Part shown: piece by piece, positions 1 to 7,208 of the stretch
Numbering within the stretch: position 1 is the stretch's first letter
How the letters are laid out: the number at the start of each line of letters is the position of its first letter
DNA from: Myxococcales bacterium
Lineage (GTDB): Bacteria > Myxococcota > Bradymonadia > REDH01
DNA length: 9,103 nt
NCBI GenBank assembly: GCA_018970625.1
Contig: JAGWVZ010000114.1
Span: 1 to 9,103, forward strand
Direction of reading: 5' to 3'
Made by a program: the position numbers and the translations under genes
Notes under the pieces: model-generated
The model's input: only the letters and a program-made list of their open reading frames with translations
Told to the model about the DNA's origin: nothing
Databases searched by the model: none

Positions 1-1
1 A

Positions 2-844
2 TTTCTTCAGACATCATTTCAGTCCGTTCATCTGCCCCGATTGCTTCGGGTCATGCTGGACTTCAGCCTGGTGTGGTTTCTGATTTATCATTTGCTTGTT
101 TTTGTAAAAGGCACCCGGGCGGTTCAGCTTCTGCTGGGGCTTGTGATTCTCGTGAGCGGGTACTTTGTATCGAGCGACGAGTTTCTTGGTCTGCCCATGA
201 CCAACTGGGTGTTCGATAAGTTTATCAGCTCGTTTATTCTCCTGTTCATCGTGCTCTTTCAGCAGGAGATTCGCTGGGCCATCGCGCGGACCTTTCGGGG
301 GCGTGGGTTGGGCACCCTGGAGACACCGGTGAAGGCGAACGTGGTCGAAGAGCTGGTGCGTGGGTGTTTTCGGCTATCGAGCGCGGGCATTGGCGCGCTG
401 ATTGTGGTGGAGCGCTCGGTCGACCTGAATCACGTGACGGATGGGGGTGTCAAACTGGACATGGTGGTCACGTGGGAGGCGCTGTTTGCGATTTTTAATC
501 CGGAACGCGCCAACCCGTTGCATGATGGGGCGGCGGTTGTGCGCGATGGCCGAATCGCGGCCGCGGTGTGTTTCCTGCCGCTGACCAGCAACCCGAAGGT
601 GGATATGGCGTTGGGTACCCGGCACCGTGCGGCCATCGGGCTGAGCGAGACCAGCGACGCGATCGTGTTGGTGGTGAGCGAAGAGACGGGGGCTGTGTCG
701 ATGGTGCTCGACGGACGCCTGACCAGATTCAACGACATCAAAGACCTGCGTGCTCAGCTTGCAACCATACTGATTCGGCCAGCCTCGCGAGACGCCGCGC
801 GAGGTCGGCAGTCGGTTCCCGCTTCTACCGGAGGCGCAGCGTGA
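2..844 (+). CDS. cdaA: Membrane diadenylate cyclase CdaA (5' partial)
   Basis: Makes the second messenger c-di-AMP from two ATP at the inner membrane. Three hydrophobic helices come first (about 53-100, 122-168 and 209-262), followed by a DisA_N/DAC domain. The two family signatures are intact: the DGA motif in LHDGAAVV (524-532) and RHRAA (620-634). The first possible start in the window is TTG at 41 and the first ATG is at 53, but the frame is open back to base 2. Those 13 upstream codons (F-L-Q-T-S-F-Q...) resemble the short amphipathic lead that precedes helix 1 in CdaA proteins, so the real start is probably just left of the window. From TTG 41 the length is 267 aa, close to the family norm of about 270. 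It is the first visible gene of an operon with ybbR and glmM, the usual CdaA partners. Family identity is certain; the start is not. Confidence 0.95.
   Translation, partial: FLQTSFQSVHLPRLLRVMLDFSLVWFLIYHLLVFVKGTRAVQLLLGLVILVSGYFVSSDEFLGLPMTNWVFDKFISSFILLFIVLFQQEIRWAIARTFRGRGLGTLETPVKANVVEELVRGCFRLSSAGIGALIVVERSVDLNHVTDGGVKLDMVVTWEALFAIFNPERANPLHDGAAVVRDGRIAAAVCFLPLTSNPKVDMALGTRHRAAIGLSETSDAIVLVVSEETGAVSMVLDGRLTRFNDIKDLRAQLATILIRPASRDAARGRQSVPASTGGAA
830..834 (+). promoter_or_regulatory. Ribosome binding site setting the ybbR start
   Basis: GGAGG lies 6 nt before GTG 841. It is the strongest Shine-Dalgarno match in the operon and sits inside the last codons of cdaA. It favours GTG 841 over the much longer open frame that extends upstream into cdaA. 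Confidence 0.7.
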
Positions 845-1824
845 CGGGCTGGCTGCGGCAACATCCGTGGTTGAAGTTTCTGAGCTTCATTCTGACGCTG
901 ATGCTGTTCTATTTCGTGAACTCACTGGACGTCGATACAGCAGAACTTGACCTCCCGCTGATGCTGGAGGCCGTGCCCGAGGGTTGGCACCTTTCCGAGG
1001 AACCTGGCGAAGTGCGAATCACGGTCCGCGGCCCCCGGAACACGGTATCTCACCTTCAGGAATCGGGGTTGGCGCCTCACGTGATCGGCCCTCTGCTGGC
1101 GGGGGAGTCATTCTGGACCATTGAGCCGAGCGACATTACCCTGCCCGCTGGGGTGAACGTCGTCTCTGTCGTTCCGGAGCTGGTCGAGCTGCGCCTTGAG
1201 GCGTTGGTGACTCGCGAGATTGCCGTGAATCTGCAGGTCGAAGGCCGCCCTGCTGCCGGTTATCAGGTGTTGAGCCAGTCGGTCACACCGTCCACGATCA
1301 CGGTGACGGCGCCGGCCAGTTACTTCCCCGAGCTGAGCAGCATCGACACCGATGTGTTGAATATCTCGGGGCGAACAGAGTCGCTGGACCGCGTTGTCGA
1401 GTTGAATCCTCGTCGACCGTATATCTCATGGCCGCGTGACGTCGCTGCGACAGCGCACGTCGAGATCGGTACGGTGAATGACCAGCGCACCGTATCCAGC
1501 GTGCCGGTACTCGTGACCGGAACCTTCTCACAGTACTGTACGCTGCTGGATTCGACGATCCGGGTCACGCTGGCGGGTCCCGAGATATTGCTGGATGACC
1601 TGAACGTCTCCAGTCTATTTTTTGCGGTAGATTGTGGATCGTCTCGCGCGCAGGGGCCTGGGTTGTATACCGTAGAACCCCAGCTGCAGAATGTACCCTC
1701 TGGCCTGACCGTCTCCGATCAATCGTTGGGGATGGTTCGGCTGCGGGTTGTCCCCGAACCGGATACGGGCATCGAGGGTTCTGGCGGACGATACCCCTTA
1801 ACCCCTGAAATCACAGAGGAATAG
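841..1824 (+). CDS. ybbR: YbbR-domain protein, CdaA regulator (CdaR-like)
   Basis: Single-pass inner-membrane protein whose soluble part lies outside the cytoplasm. In Firmicutes its homologue CdaR binds and modulates CdaA; the same role here is inference. The chosen start is GTG 841, whose GTGA overlaps the cdaA stop (842-844), giving 327 aa. A short basic N-terminus (TGWLRQHPWLK) leads into one membrane helix (about residues 11-25). Three YbbR-type beta repeats of about 80-100 residues then follow, at roughly 30-115, 120-200 and 215-315. Each repeat has the alternating pattern ending in a 'V-x-V-x-G/A-P' strand (ITVRGP, ITVTAP, IRVTLAGP). The open frame reaches back to 568, but that part lies wholly inside cdaA and its translation is low-complexity Arg-rich sequence, so I reject it. 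The overlap suggests translational coupling and roughly matched amounts of the two partners. Confidence 0.88.
   Translation: MTGWLRQHPWLKFLSFILTLMLFYFVNSLDVDTAELDLPLMLEAVPEGWHLSEEPGEVRITVRGPRNTVSHLQESGLAPHVIGPLLAGESFWTIEPSDITLPAGVNVVSVVPELVELRLEALVTREIAVNLQVEGRPAAGYQVLSQSVTPSTITVTAPASYFPELSSIDTDVLNISGRTESLDRVVELNPRRPYISWPRDVAATAHVEIGTVNDQRTVSSVPVLVTGTFSQYCTLLDSTIRVTLAGPEILLDDLNVSSLFFAVDCGSSRAQGPGLYTVEPQLQNVPSGLTVSDQSLGMVRLRVVPEPDTGIEGSGGRYPLTPEITEE
1815..1820 (+). promoter_or_regulatory. Ribosome binding site of glmM
   Basis: AGAGGA lies 8 nt before ATG 1829 and overlaps the end of ybbR. It supports ATG 1829 as the glmM start; that protein begins with the conserved N-terminus MRRYFGTDGIRG. 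Confidence 0.6.
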
Positions 1825-1828
1825 CCGA

Positions 1829-3196
1829 ATGCGCAGGTACTTTGGAACCGACGGCATCCGTGGTCGCGCGAATGACGACCCCATGACCGTGGAAACAGCG
1901 CTCCGACTCGGTCGCGCCGTGGCGACGCTGTACAGCAAGCGTGGCCACCGCGCCCGGATTCTGGTGGGCAAAGACACGCGGCTTTCGGGCTATATGTTTG
2001 AGCCGGCACTGGTAGCAGGCATTACCAGCACCGGTGCCGACGTCATCGCGACAGGTCCGTTGCCTACACCCGGGATCGCGTTCCTGACGACGAGCATGCG
2101 ATGCGACGCAGGAATCGTGATCAGTGCGTCACACAACCCCTTTGAAGACAACGGGTTAAAGGTATTCGGCAGCGACGGATTCAAGCTCCCCGACGAAAAG
2201 GAGCATGAGCTGGAAGCGACCATGGACAACCCAGCGCGCTGCAAGCTGGCCCACGGTACTGACCTGGGACGCGCGCGCCGCATCGAGGATGCCAATGGTC
2301 GGTACGTCACCCACCTCAAGACTCTGCTGCGCCCTGAAGTCGATCTGGAAGGCGTAAAGATGGTGGTGGATTGCGCCAATGGCGCCGCCTACAAGGCCGC
2401 TCCTCTGCTATTCACCGAGCTCGGCGCGAGCGTCGTTGCGACCGGGGTCAGTCCGGACGGCACGAATATCAATCGCGATTGCGGCAGTATGCACCCGGAA
2501 CACGTCGCCGAACGCGTTCTGGCCACTGGTGCTCAGCTGGGAATCGCGCTCGATGGCGACGCCGACCGGCTCATCCTCATCGATGAGAAGGGGCAGGAGG
2601 TGGACGGCGACGCCGTGCTCGCGATGTGTGCGCTGGAGATGAAGTCTCGCGACAGGTTGGCACACAACACGGTCGTGGCGACCATCATGAGCAATGTCGG
2701 GTTACAGCGCGCTCTGTCTTCGGCCGGCATTCGGCTGGAGCGCACCGGCGTGGGCGACCGCTACGTGGTGCAGCGAATGCGGGAAGGCGGGTTCACTTTT
2801 GGTGGCGAGCAGAGCGGTCATCTGATCTTTCTGGATCACGCCACCACCGGCGATGGGCTCGTCGCCGCGCTGCAGGTGCTGAACGTAATGCTGTCTCAGG
2901 GACGTCCGCTAAGCGAGCTGGCGGCCGTGATGCAGCGCAGCCCTCAGCTGCTGCGCAGCTACCGCGTCAGATCTCGCCCACCGCTCGACTCGCTGCCCAC
3001 GCTCACGCAACGCACAAGGGAAGCCGAGCGGCAGTTGGGTGACGACGGCCGCGTGGTGTTGCGCTATTCAGGCACCGAACCCAAAGTCCGCATTATGGTC
3101 GAAGGCCCCGATGAAGCCCTCATCGCGGACATCGTTCACCGTCTGGCCGAAGCGCTCGCGACGGATGTGGGTCTGGACGACTCGGGTTCTCACTGA
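1829..3196 (+). CDS. glmM: Phosphoglucosamine mutase GlmM
   Basis: Converts glucosamine-6-phosphate to glucosamine-1-phosphate in the cytoplasm, on the path to UDP-GlcNAc for peptidoglycan and LPS. At 455 aa it is close to the usual 445-455. All four alpha-D-phosphohexomutase signatures are present: the phosphoserine loop ISASHNP with catalytic Ser101, the metal loop DGDADR (242-247), the sugar loop GGEQSGH (325-331) and the phosphate loop RYSGTEPKVR (412-421). The N-terminus YFGTDGIRG is typical of GlmM and separates it from phosphomannomutases and phosphoglucomutases. It starts 4 nt after the ybbR stop. In Firmicutes GlmM can bind and inhibit CdaA, so the cdaA-ybbR-glmM cluster probably couples c-di-AMP level to wall-precursor flow. 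That last point is inference for this organism. Confidence 0.97.
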   Translation: MRRYFGTDGIRGRANDDPMTVETALRLGRAVATLYSKRGHRARILVGKDTRLSGYMFEPALVAGITSTGADVIATGPLPTPGIAFLTTSMRCDAGIVISASHNPFEDNGLKVFGSDGFKLPDEKEHELEATMDNPARCKLAHGTDLGRARRIEDANGRYVTHLKTLLRPEVDLEGVKMVVDCANGAAYKAAPLLFTELGASVVATGVSPDGTNINRDCGSMHPEHVAERVLATGAQLGIALDGDADRLILIDEKGQEVDGDAVLAMCALEMKSRDRLAHNTVVATIMSNVGLQRALSSAGIRLERTGVGDRYVVQRMREGGFTFGGEQSGHLIFLDHATTGDGLVAALQVLNVMLSQGRPLSELAAVMQRSPQLLRSYRVRSRPPLDSLPTLTQRTREAERQLGDDGRVVLRYSGTEPKVRIMVEGPDEALIADIVHRLAEALATDVGLDDSGSH

Positions 3197-3219
3197 TCTG
3201 ACTTTTTACCGCCTGGCCT

Positions 3220-3972
3220 ATGCTGCATACGTCAATTCCAGTGCTCGGAGTGAATGTAGACCACGTCGCAACCCTTCGGCAGGCGCGGCTAACGCGATAT
3301 CCTGATCCGGTCCATGCGGCACACGTGGCCGAGCTGGCAGGGGCAGGCCAGATCACGATCCACCTTCGCGAGGATCGTCGACACATTCAGGATAGAGATG
3401 TGCGGATTCTGCGCGAGACCATCCGTTCGCGCATGAATCTGGAGATGGGGGCCACCGCCGAGATGCAGGCGATCGCGCTACAGACCCGTCCTGCCATGGT
3501 GACTCTCGTGCCCGAAAAGCGTGAGGAACGCACCACCGAAGGGGGACTCGACGTAGCCGGGCAACTGAGTGCGCTGACCCGCTTTTCTGCGCCGCTGCTC
3601 GAGGCAGGCATCATCGTCTCCATGTTCATCGACCCCGACGAACGGCAGGTCGACGCCAGCCGCGCCACCGGGGCGACGCTCATTGAGCTTCACACGGGCG
3701 ACTATGCCGAGGCTACGGGCGCTCATGCTGCGCACGAACTCGAAAAGCTCGCCCAGGCGACGCGCTACGGCAAGGCCTGCGGGCTGACGATCGCCGCCGG
3801 TCACGGCCTGGACTATCACAACCTGGCGCCGCTTGTGACGCAGGTGCCCGACATCGTGGAATACAATATCGGTCACAGCATCGTGGCACGCGCGATTTTT
3901 TCGGGGTTTGATCAGGCTGTGCGCGACATGGTGGCCCTGATCCGCGATGCCTCACTTGCGCGGCAGGCCTGA
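3220..3972 (+). CDS. pdxJ: Pyridoxine 5'-phosphate synthase PdxJ
   Basis: Joins 1-deoxy-D-xylulose 5-phosphate and 3-amino-2-oxopropyl phosphate to pyridoxine 5'-phosphate, the last ring-forming step of DXP-dependent vitamin B6 synthesis. The 250 aa are a single TIM barrel. Diagnostic stretches are GVNVDHVATLRQAR (10-23), HLREDRRHI with active-site His48, NLEMGAT with Glu75, LVPEKREERTTEGG (96-109), ELHTGDYA (156-163), AAGHGLDYHN with His195, and EYNIGHSIVARAIF near the end. These match the residues known in E. coli PdxJ as His45, Glu72 and His193. An in-frame TGA at 3199 blocks any longer start. ATG 3220 lies 23 nt after glmM with no clear Shine-Dalgarno, so translation may depend on coupling to glmM or be modest. 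Confidence 0.97.
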   Translation: MLHTSIPVLGVNVDHVATLRQARLTRYPDPVHAAHVAELAGAGQITIHLREDRRHIQDRDVRILRETIRSRMNLEMGATAEMQAIALQTRPAMVTLVPEKREERTTEGGLDVAGQLSALTRFSAPLLEAGIIVSMFIDPDERQVDASRATGATLIELHTGDYAEATGAHAAHELEKLAQATRYGKACGLTIAAGHGLDYHNLAPLVTQVPDIVEYNIGHSIVARAIFSGFDQAVRDMVALIRDASLARQA

Positions 3973-3973
3973 C

Positions 3974-5500
3974 ATGAGCCACACGCCAGAGCGTCTTTCG
4001 ATCGTCAGCGCAGCCGCGATGCGCGAACGGGACCGCCTGACCATGGAAGGGTTTGGGCTACCTGGCATGGTGCTCATGGAGCGAGCGGCGCTGGCCTGCA
4101 GCGACGTCATCCTGAGCCGCACGCCGGCTTCCGCTCCCGTCTGCGTTCTCGCAGGTCCGGGCAATAACGGCGGCGACGGTCTGGCGATCGCGCGACAGCT
4201 TCACGGGGCTGGTCGCGACGTCGCTGTGGTGCTCGCGGCCGATCCGGCCCGGCTGTCTGGTGACACCGCCGCACAGTTCAGGATGCTGCTCGCGCTCGAC
4301 ATTCCCGTTGTCGTCGTCGAACCCGGGGAAGACGACTTCACGTCCGTTCTGCAGGCACCCGTCTGGGTGGACGCGCTGCTCGGAACCGGCTCGACGGGAG
4401 CACCGCGCGGGATCATCGCGCAGGTGCTGGAGTCGGCTACCGCCCTGCGAGAGCTTGCCTGGGTGTTGGCGGTCGACCTTCCAACGGGTACCGATGCCGA
4501 TTCGGGCAGCGTCTCTGGTTCCGCTCTGCGTGCCGACGTCACCGTCACTTTTGACAGCCGCAAGTGGGCCCACGTGCTTCCACCCGCGCTCGACCATATC
4601 GGCGAGCTGGTGGTTGCAGACATCGGAATCCCCGCTCATTTGGCGCAGGAAGCCCCTGCCGACGCAGAAATAGCCTATGTGGGCCGTACCGTAGCACCAC
4701 TTCCCGCATTTTTACCGTCGTCGCACAAAAGCTCGCGTGGCAGGGCGGTGGTCTGGGCCGGCAGCGAAGTGATGCCGGGAGCCGCTGTATTGTCCTCGAT
4801 TGCAGCACTCCGTTCGGGCGCGGGTCTGGTGCATCTGATTGCACCGTCGACGGTGCTTTCGCTCGCGCTGCATCAGCAACCTGCCCTGCTGGTCTATGAA
4901 CCTGAACGTGCCGACGAGGCCATACGCTTCGCGGATTCGGTTGTCGTGGGACCAGGTCTGGGCGTCGACACAGCTGCCGAGGTGTTGCGCCTGCTCAAAC
5001 CGGCGCTGCAGGGTGGCCTGCGCGCTGTCCTCGACGCTGATGCGCTGACGGCGCTTGCTGCGCTGCGCACGCCCGCAGGTGTCGAGGTGGTACTCACGCC
5101 GCACCCGGGTGAGCTGGCCCGGCTGCTCGCCTGCGACACCAGCGAGGTGCTGAGCGACCTCCCCCGCGCGGCGCGTGCTGCAGCCGAGCTGTATGAGTGC
5201 GTCGTCGTCGCCAAGACTGCCGGAGCCATCGTGACCGATGGAGAAGACGTGGTGATGGTGCCGGCGGGCGATCCGGGAATGGCCACGGCTGGAAGCGGCG
5301 ATGTGCTCGCGGGGATCATCGGCGCGCTGCTGGCGTCGTATCCGGATGCAGATCTCATGCACCTGGCTGCTGCCGGTGCGATGGTGCATGCCCGTTCAGG
5401 AGCGGCCGCGCGCGCACAACTGGGAGCCAGTGAGACCCTGACGGCGTCTGACCTCGTTGCTCACCTGGGCAGCGCGTTTCTGTCCGTTCGAGGTGGTTAA
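3974..5500 (+). CDS. nnr: Bifunctional NAD(P)HX epimerase/dehydratase Nnr
   Basis: Repairs hydrated, inactive NAD(P)H: the N-terminal half epimerises R-NAD(P)HX to S, and the C-terminal half dehydrates S-NAD(P)HX using ADP or ATP. The protein is 508 aa (E. coli Nnr about 515). The epimerase (YjeF_N) half, about 1-225, shows AGPGNNGGDGL (60-70), DALLGTGSTG (133-142) and the VDLPTGTDADSG loop (168-179). The dehydratase (YjeF_C, ribokinase-like) half, about 235-508, shows GAAVLSSIAALRSGAGLV (269-286), VVVGPGLG (323-330), VLDADAL (352-358), LTPHPGELARLL (374-385) and the catalytic GSGDVLAG (440-447). The chosen start is ATG 3974, one base after the pdxJ stop, with a weak AGG at 3965-3967. An in-frame ATG at 3947 would add nine residues and overlap pdxJ by 26 nt. 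Two usual glycines are replaced (HKSSRG, VAKTAG); the catalytic motifs are intact, so I expect activity. Confidence 0.95.
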   Translation: MSHTPERLSIVSAAAMRERDRLTMEGFGLPGMVLMERAALACSDVILSRTPASAPVCVLAGPGNNGGDGLAIARQLHGAGRDVAVVLAADPARLSGDTAAQFRMLLALDIPVVVVEPGEDDFTSVLQAPVWVDALLGTGSTGAPRGIIAQVLESATALRELAWVLAVDLPTGTDADSGSVSGSALRADVTVTFDSRKWAHVLPPALDHIGELVVADIGIPAHLAQEAPADAEIAYVGRTVAPLPAFLPSSHKSSRGRAVVWAGSEVMPGAAVLSSIAALRSGAGLVHLIAPSTVLSLALHQQPALLVYEPERADEAIRFADSVVVGPGLGVDTAAEVLRLLKPALQGGLRAVLDADALTALAALRTPAGVEVVLTPHPGELARLLACDTSEVLSDLPRAARAAAELYECVVVAKTAGAIVTDGEDVVMVPAGDPGMATAGSGDVLAGIIGALLASYPDADLMHLAAAGAMVHARSGAAARAQLGASETLTASDLVAHLGSAFLSVRGG

Positions 5501-5552
5501 GGCGCACGCATATCGCTCGGCGCCTGAATGCGCCGCCGATTTGACGGGTTCC

Positions 5553-7208
5553 TTGTATCACGCCGCGAGAGCCGCATTGGCGGCAATCGCGACGGCGCTT
5601 CTGATGCTGGTGTACTCCGGATGCACGCTGATCGATGTGTCGCGGATTCAGACGCTCACTCTGGAGGAGTCGACGTCTCAGGCAGACACCCCGGCGGTGA
5701 TTGCCGGCTTTGAGCAAACCTATCTGGGACGCATCTCCATGGATGTGGCGTTCGTGAACACGTCGGCGACGACAGCCGCGTACGTCATGAAGGCTCAGGC
5801 GCAAACCAGTGGGTCGCCCGAAGACTCGGCGTGCGAGAACTTCGAGACGTCGGATCATCGCACCCTTCAGGCTGTGAGCCCCGACCCGGGCGACCCGGAC
5901 GTTTCGGCTTCGAATCCGGCGTTGATTCGTGATCTGGCAAGCCCCTTCGTCGTCGTCATGCCCACCGACTCGCCGGACGTTGGCTTTGTGGAGCTACGAA
6001 CACGCGCCACGAGCCTGTATCGTGTGCATGGCAGCGACAGGGTGATTGCCGCGCAGGTATTCACCACCGCTGGCGTCGAGATTTTACCGATCTCGTCGCA
6101 ATCCGATGGGTTCTCGTGCGACGAGGTGGCGCTGGGGCAGGTATTCAGTCTTTCGGATGACGCGTACCGGCTGCGAATTCGGGCCGTGGACGGCGTCTTG
6201 CCGGTCATGATTCGTGTCGATGAAGACTGCGCCACCGACCGTCGCGTTGCGCGAACATGTCCGGGTCAGGCGTCCGAGTCGATCGTCGTGAACAGCCCCG
6301 AGCTGGGACCAGGCGAACGTTGGGCGACGCGGCTTTCAGCCAATGAGCTCGGTGTGGGCGACCAGGCAGTGGTTGAGTTGGCGTGTGCTGCAGGGTTTCC
6401 GACCTGCACGGGCGCTCTGGAGATGGTCTTTGTGACCGAAGATCTGGAGTGTCGCACCACGTCGGACTGCAACGGACAGGCGACCTGTTCAGATGAAGGG
6501 TACTGCATCGTCGACCCATCGGCGGGCTGCGTCGCAGCGAGAGCAGCACGGCCAGCGGGCGTTCTGGCGCTGGTTCTGGCAGTTCTGGCAGGCTGCTTCG
6601 CGAGACGGGGCCGGCGTGGCCCGAAAACCTGCAAACGACTGATGTTAAATCGCAAACTCGCATCATCGCTCATCCTGGTAGCCGTCTGTGCAGGCATGCC
6701 GGCTGAATCATCGGCGCAGGCTCGTGGCGCGCAGGTGGACTTCGGCGCCGGGGCTCATGTGATGACCTTTACGGGGACGCTTGGGCGTTACACGTCGCCG
6801 GGACCGGGTGTTCACGTCATGCAGGGCGTGCACTTTGGCTGGCTGGGCTTTGAGTTGTCTCTTGGCTCCGAATCGTATTTGAGCGACCAGCCCGCCCCGC
6901 CACTTCTGCGCGGGCTTCAGGCCTTTACGGTGACGGCGGGTCCCCGTTTCTCGGTGCGCGTGAACGCGCTTCGCGTCATGTTTGCGGTGGATTACGCAAA
7001 CTCCAGTTATGCGTCGAACGCGCTGATTCGCTATACAGGCAATCGCCGAAATCAGTCGGGCGTAGGTACAGGCATCGCGTTGCGGTACGACGTCGCGCCG
7101 CCCGTATTCGTGCAGTTGCAGCCACTGGGACGAGTGTGGTTCACCACAGATGACCCACTTTTTCAGTGGGGCGTGTCTCTGACCCTTGGCATGTCGGGCG
7201 GGCGTTGA
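5553..7208 (+). CDS. Lipoprotein with MYXO-CTERM-like tail, fused in frame to an outer-membrane barrel
   Basis: One uninterrupted frame of 551 aa that looks like two proteins joined. Residues 1-24 (MYHAARAALAAIATALLMLVYSGC) are a lipoprotein signal peptide with lipobox Cys24 (5622-5624); Tyr at -3 is unusual. Residues 25-295 are a Cys-containing, mostly beta, exported domain that I do not recognise. Residues 300-318 have evenly spaced cysteines, C-x5-C-x5-C-x5-C, resembling the short EGF-like repeats of surface proteins in Myxococcota. Then come a GC (Cys326), a hydrophobic helix (334-350) and RRGRR (351-355), a MYXO-CTERM-like tail. From Met364 (6642) a new signal peptide and a barrel follow. 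The frame is open upstream to TTG 5457 inside nnr, with GTG 5493 and TTG 5541 as other starts. I chose TTG 5553 because it gives a normal-length signal; no start has a clear ribosome site. Function unknown. Cell-surface location is inference. The break may be an indel (see 6624-6644), in which case the first protein is about 5553-6641. Confidence 0.6.
   Translation: MYHAARAALAAIATALLMLVYSGCTLIDVSRIQTLTLEESTSQADTPAVIAGFEQTYLGRISMDVAFVNTSATTAAYVMKAQAQTSGSPEDSACENFETSDHRTLQAVSPDPGDPDVSASNPALIRDLASPFVVVMPTDSPDVGFVELRTRATSLYRVHGSDRVIAAQVFTTAGVEILPISSQSDGFSCDEVALGQVFSLSDDAYRLRIRAVDGVLPVMIRVDEDCATDRRVARTCPGQASESIVVNSPELGPGERWATRLSANELGVGDQAVVELACAAGFPTCTGALEMVFVTEDLECRTTSDCNGQATCSDEGYCIVDPSAGCVAARAARPAGVLALVLAVLAGCFARRGRRGPKTCKRLMLNRKLASSLILVAVCAGMPAESSAQARGAQVDFGAGAHVMTFTGTLGRYTSPGPGVHVMQGVHFGWLGFELSLGSESYLSDQPAPPLLRGLQAFTVTAGPRFSVRVNALRVMFAVDYANSSYASNALIRYTGNRRNQSGVGTGIALRYDVAPPVFVQLQPLGRVWFTTDDPLFQWGVSLTLGMSGGR
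6450..6506 (+). other. EGF-like cysteine segment in the lipoprotein
   Basis: Codes for four cysteines with exact five-residue spacing (C-x5-C-x5-C-x5-C), including the 'SDC-x-G-x-x-TC-x-x-x-G-x-C' pattern common in exported proteins of myxobacteria and related groups. It sits just before the C-terminal anchor-like tail, the usual place for such a stalk-like, probably disulfide-bonded element. Confidence 0.6.
6528..6617 (+). other. MYXO-CTERM-like tail (GC motif, hydrophobic helix, Arg cluster)
   Basis: Cys326 follows Gly, then a short Ala/Arg spacer, a hydrophobic stretch PAGVLALVLAVLAGCFA (6552-6602) and RRGRR (6603-6617). This order matches the tripartite MYXO-CTERM sorting signal. In characterised cases the signal is processed by a myxosortase and leads to surface display. 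It normally ends a protein, but here reading continues for 201 further residues. The helix codons contain a tandem 9-mer GTTCTGGCA (6573-6581, 6582-6590) with a diverged copy at 6561-6569. Confidence 0.6.
6624..6644 (+). other. Probable gene junction: A4 run and out-of-frame TGATG overlap
   Basis: TGA at 6640-6642 overlaps ATG at 6642-6644 by one base, the classic stop/start overlap of neighbouring genes. The TGA is in the +1 frame relative to the lipoprotein, while the ATG is in the lipoprotein frame. Removing one base from AAAA (6624-6627) or from GGGG (6607-6610) would end the lipoprotein at that TGA, a few residues after its Arg cluster, and leave a separate barrel gene starting at 6642. 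An assembly indel, a natural fusion mutation or +1 frameshifting all remain possible. Confidence 0.5.
6642..7208 (+). CDS. Small outer-membrane beta-barrel protein, possibly a separate gene
   Basis: Read from ATG 6642 this gives 188 aa. It begins with a complete Sec signal peptide: basic MLNRK, a hydrophobic core SSLILVAVCAGM, and an AxA-type cleavage site after SSAQA (about residue 27). The mature part is rich in aromatic and Gly residues with alternating hydrophobic strands such as VDFGAGAHVM, FGWLGFELSLG, AFTVTAGPRFSVRV, RVMFAVDYAN, GTGIALRYDV and QWGVSLTLGM. This is typical of a roughly eight-stranded outer-membrane barrel. I cannot assign a named family. There is no Shine-Dalgarno before 6642, which fits translational coupling to the upstream reading frame. 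It is in the same open frame as the lipoprotein, so as sequenced it could also be its C-terminal domain. Interpretation as an exported barrel is moderately sure; its job is unknown. Confidence 0.5.
   Translation: MLNRKLASSLILVAVCAGMPAESSAQARGAQVDFGAGAHVMTFTGTLGRYTSPGPGVHVMQGVHFGWLGFELSLGSESYLSDQPAPPLLRGLQAFTVTAGPRFSVRVNALRVMFAVDYANSSYASNALIRYTGNRRNQSGVGTGIALRYDVAPPVFVQLQPLGRVWFTTDDPLFQWGVSLTLGMSGGR

Noticed and set aside
568..840. Upstream extension of the ybbR frame
   Set aside because: It lies fully inside cdaA, reads as Arg-rich low-complexity protein, and GTG 841 has a strong GGAGG and leads directly into the membrane helix.
3197..3219. T5 run (3203-3207) after glmM as a terminator
   Set aside because: There is no stable stem before it, and pdxJ follows at once in the same direction.
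3947..3973. Nine-residue longer start for nnr
   Set aside because: It would overlap pdxJ by 26 nt; ATG 3974 follows the pdxJ stop by one base and gives a normal N-terminus.
4712..5389. Long minus-strand open frame (225 aa) opposite nnr
   Set aside because: It is antisense to a well-supported gene, has no recognisable motif, and shows the Arg/His-rich composition expected of a GC-rich shadow frame. The same holds for 4058-4639 and other antisense frames.
6561..6590. GTTCTGGC repeats as a DNA repeat element
   Set aside because: They simply encode the Leu/Ala-rich helix of the MYXO-CTERM-like tail; three short copies are explained by coding bias or slippage.
6642..6725. Lipobox in the second signal peptide (LVAVC)
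   Set aside because: Val before the Cys is not accepted by lipoprotein signal peptidase, and a good AxA-type site (SAQA) follows.
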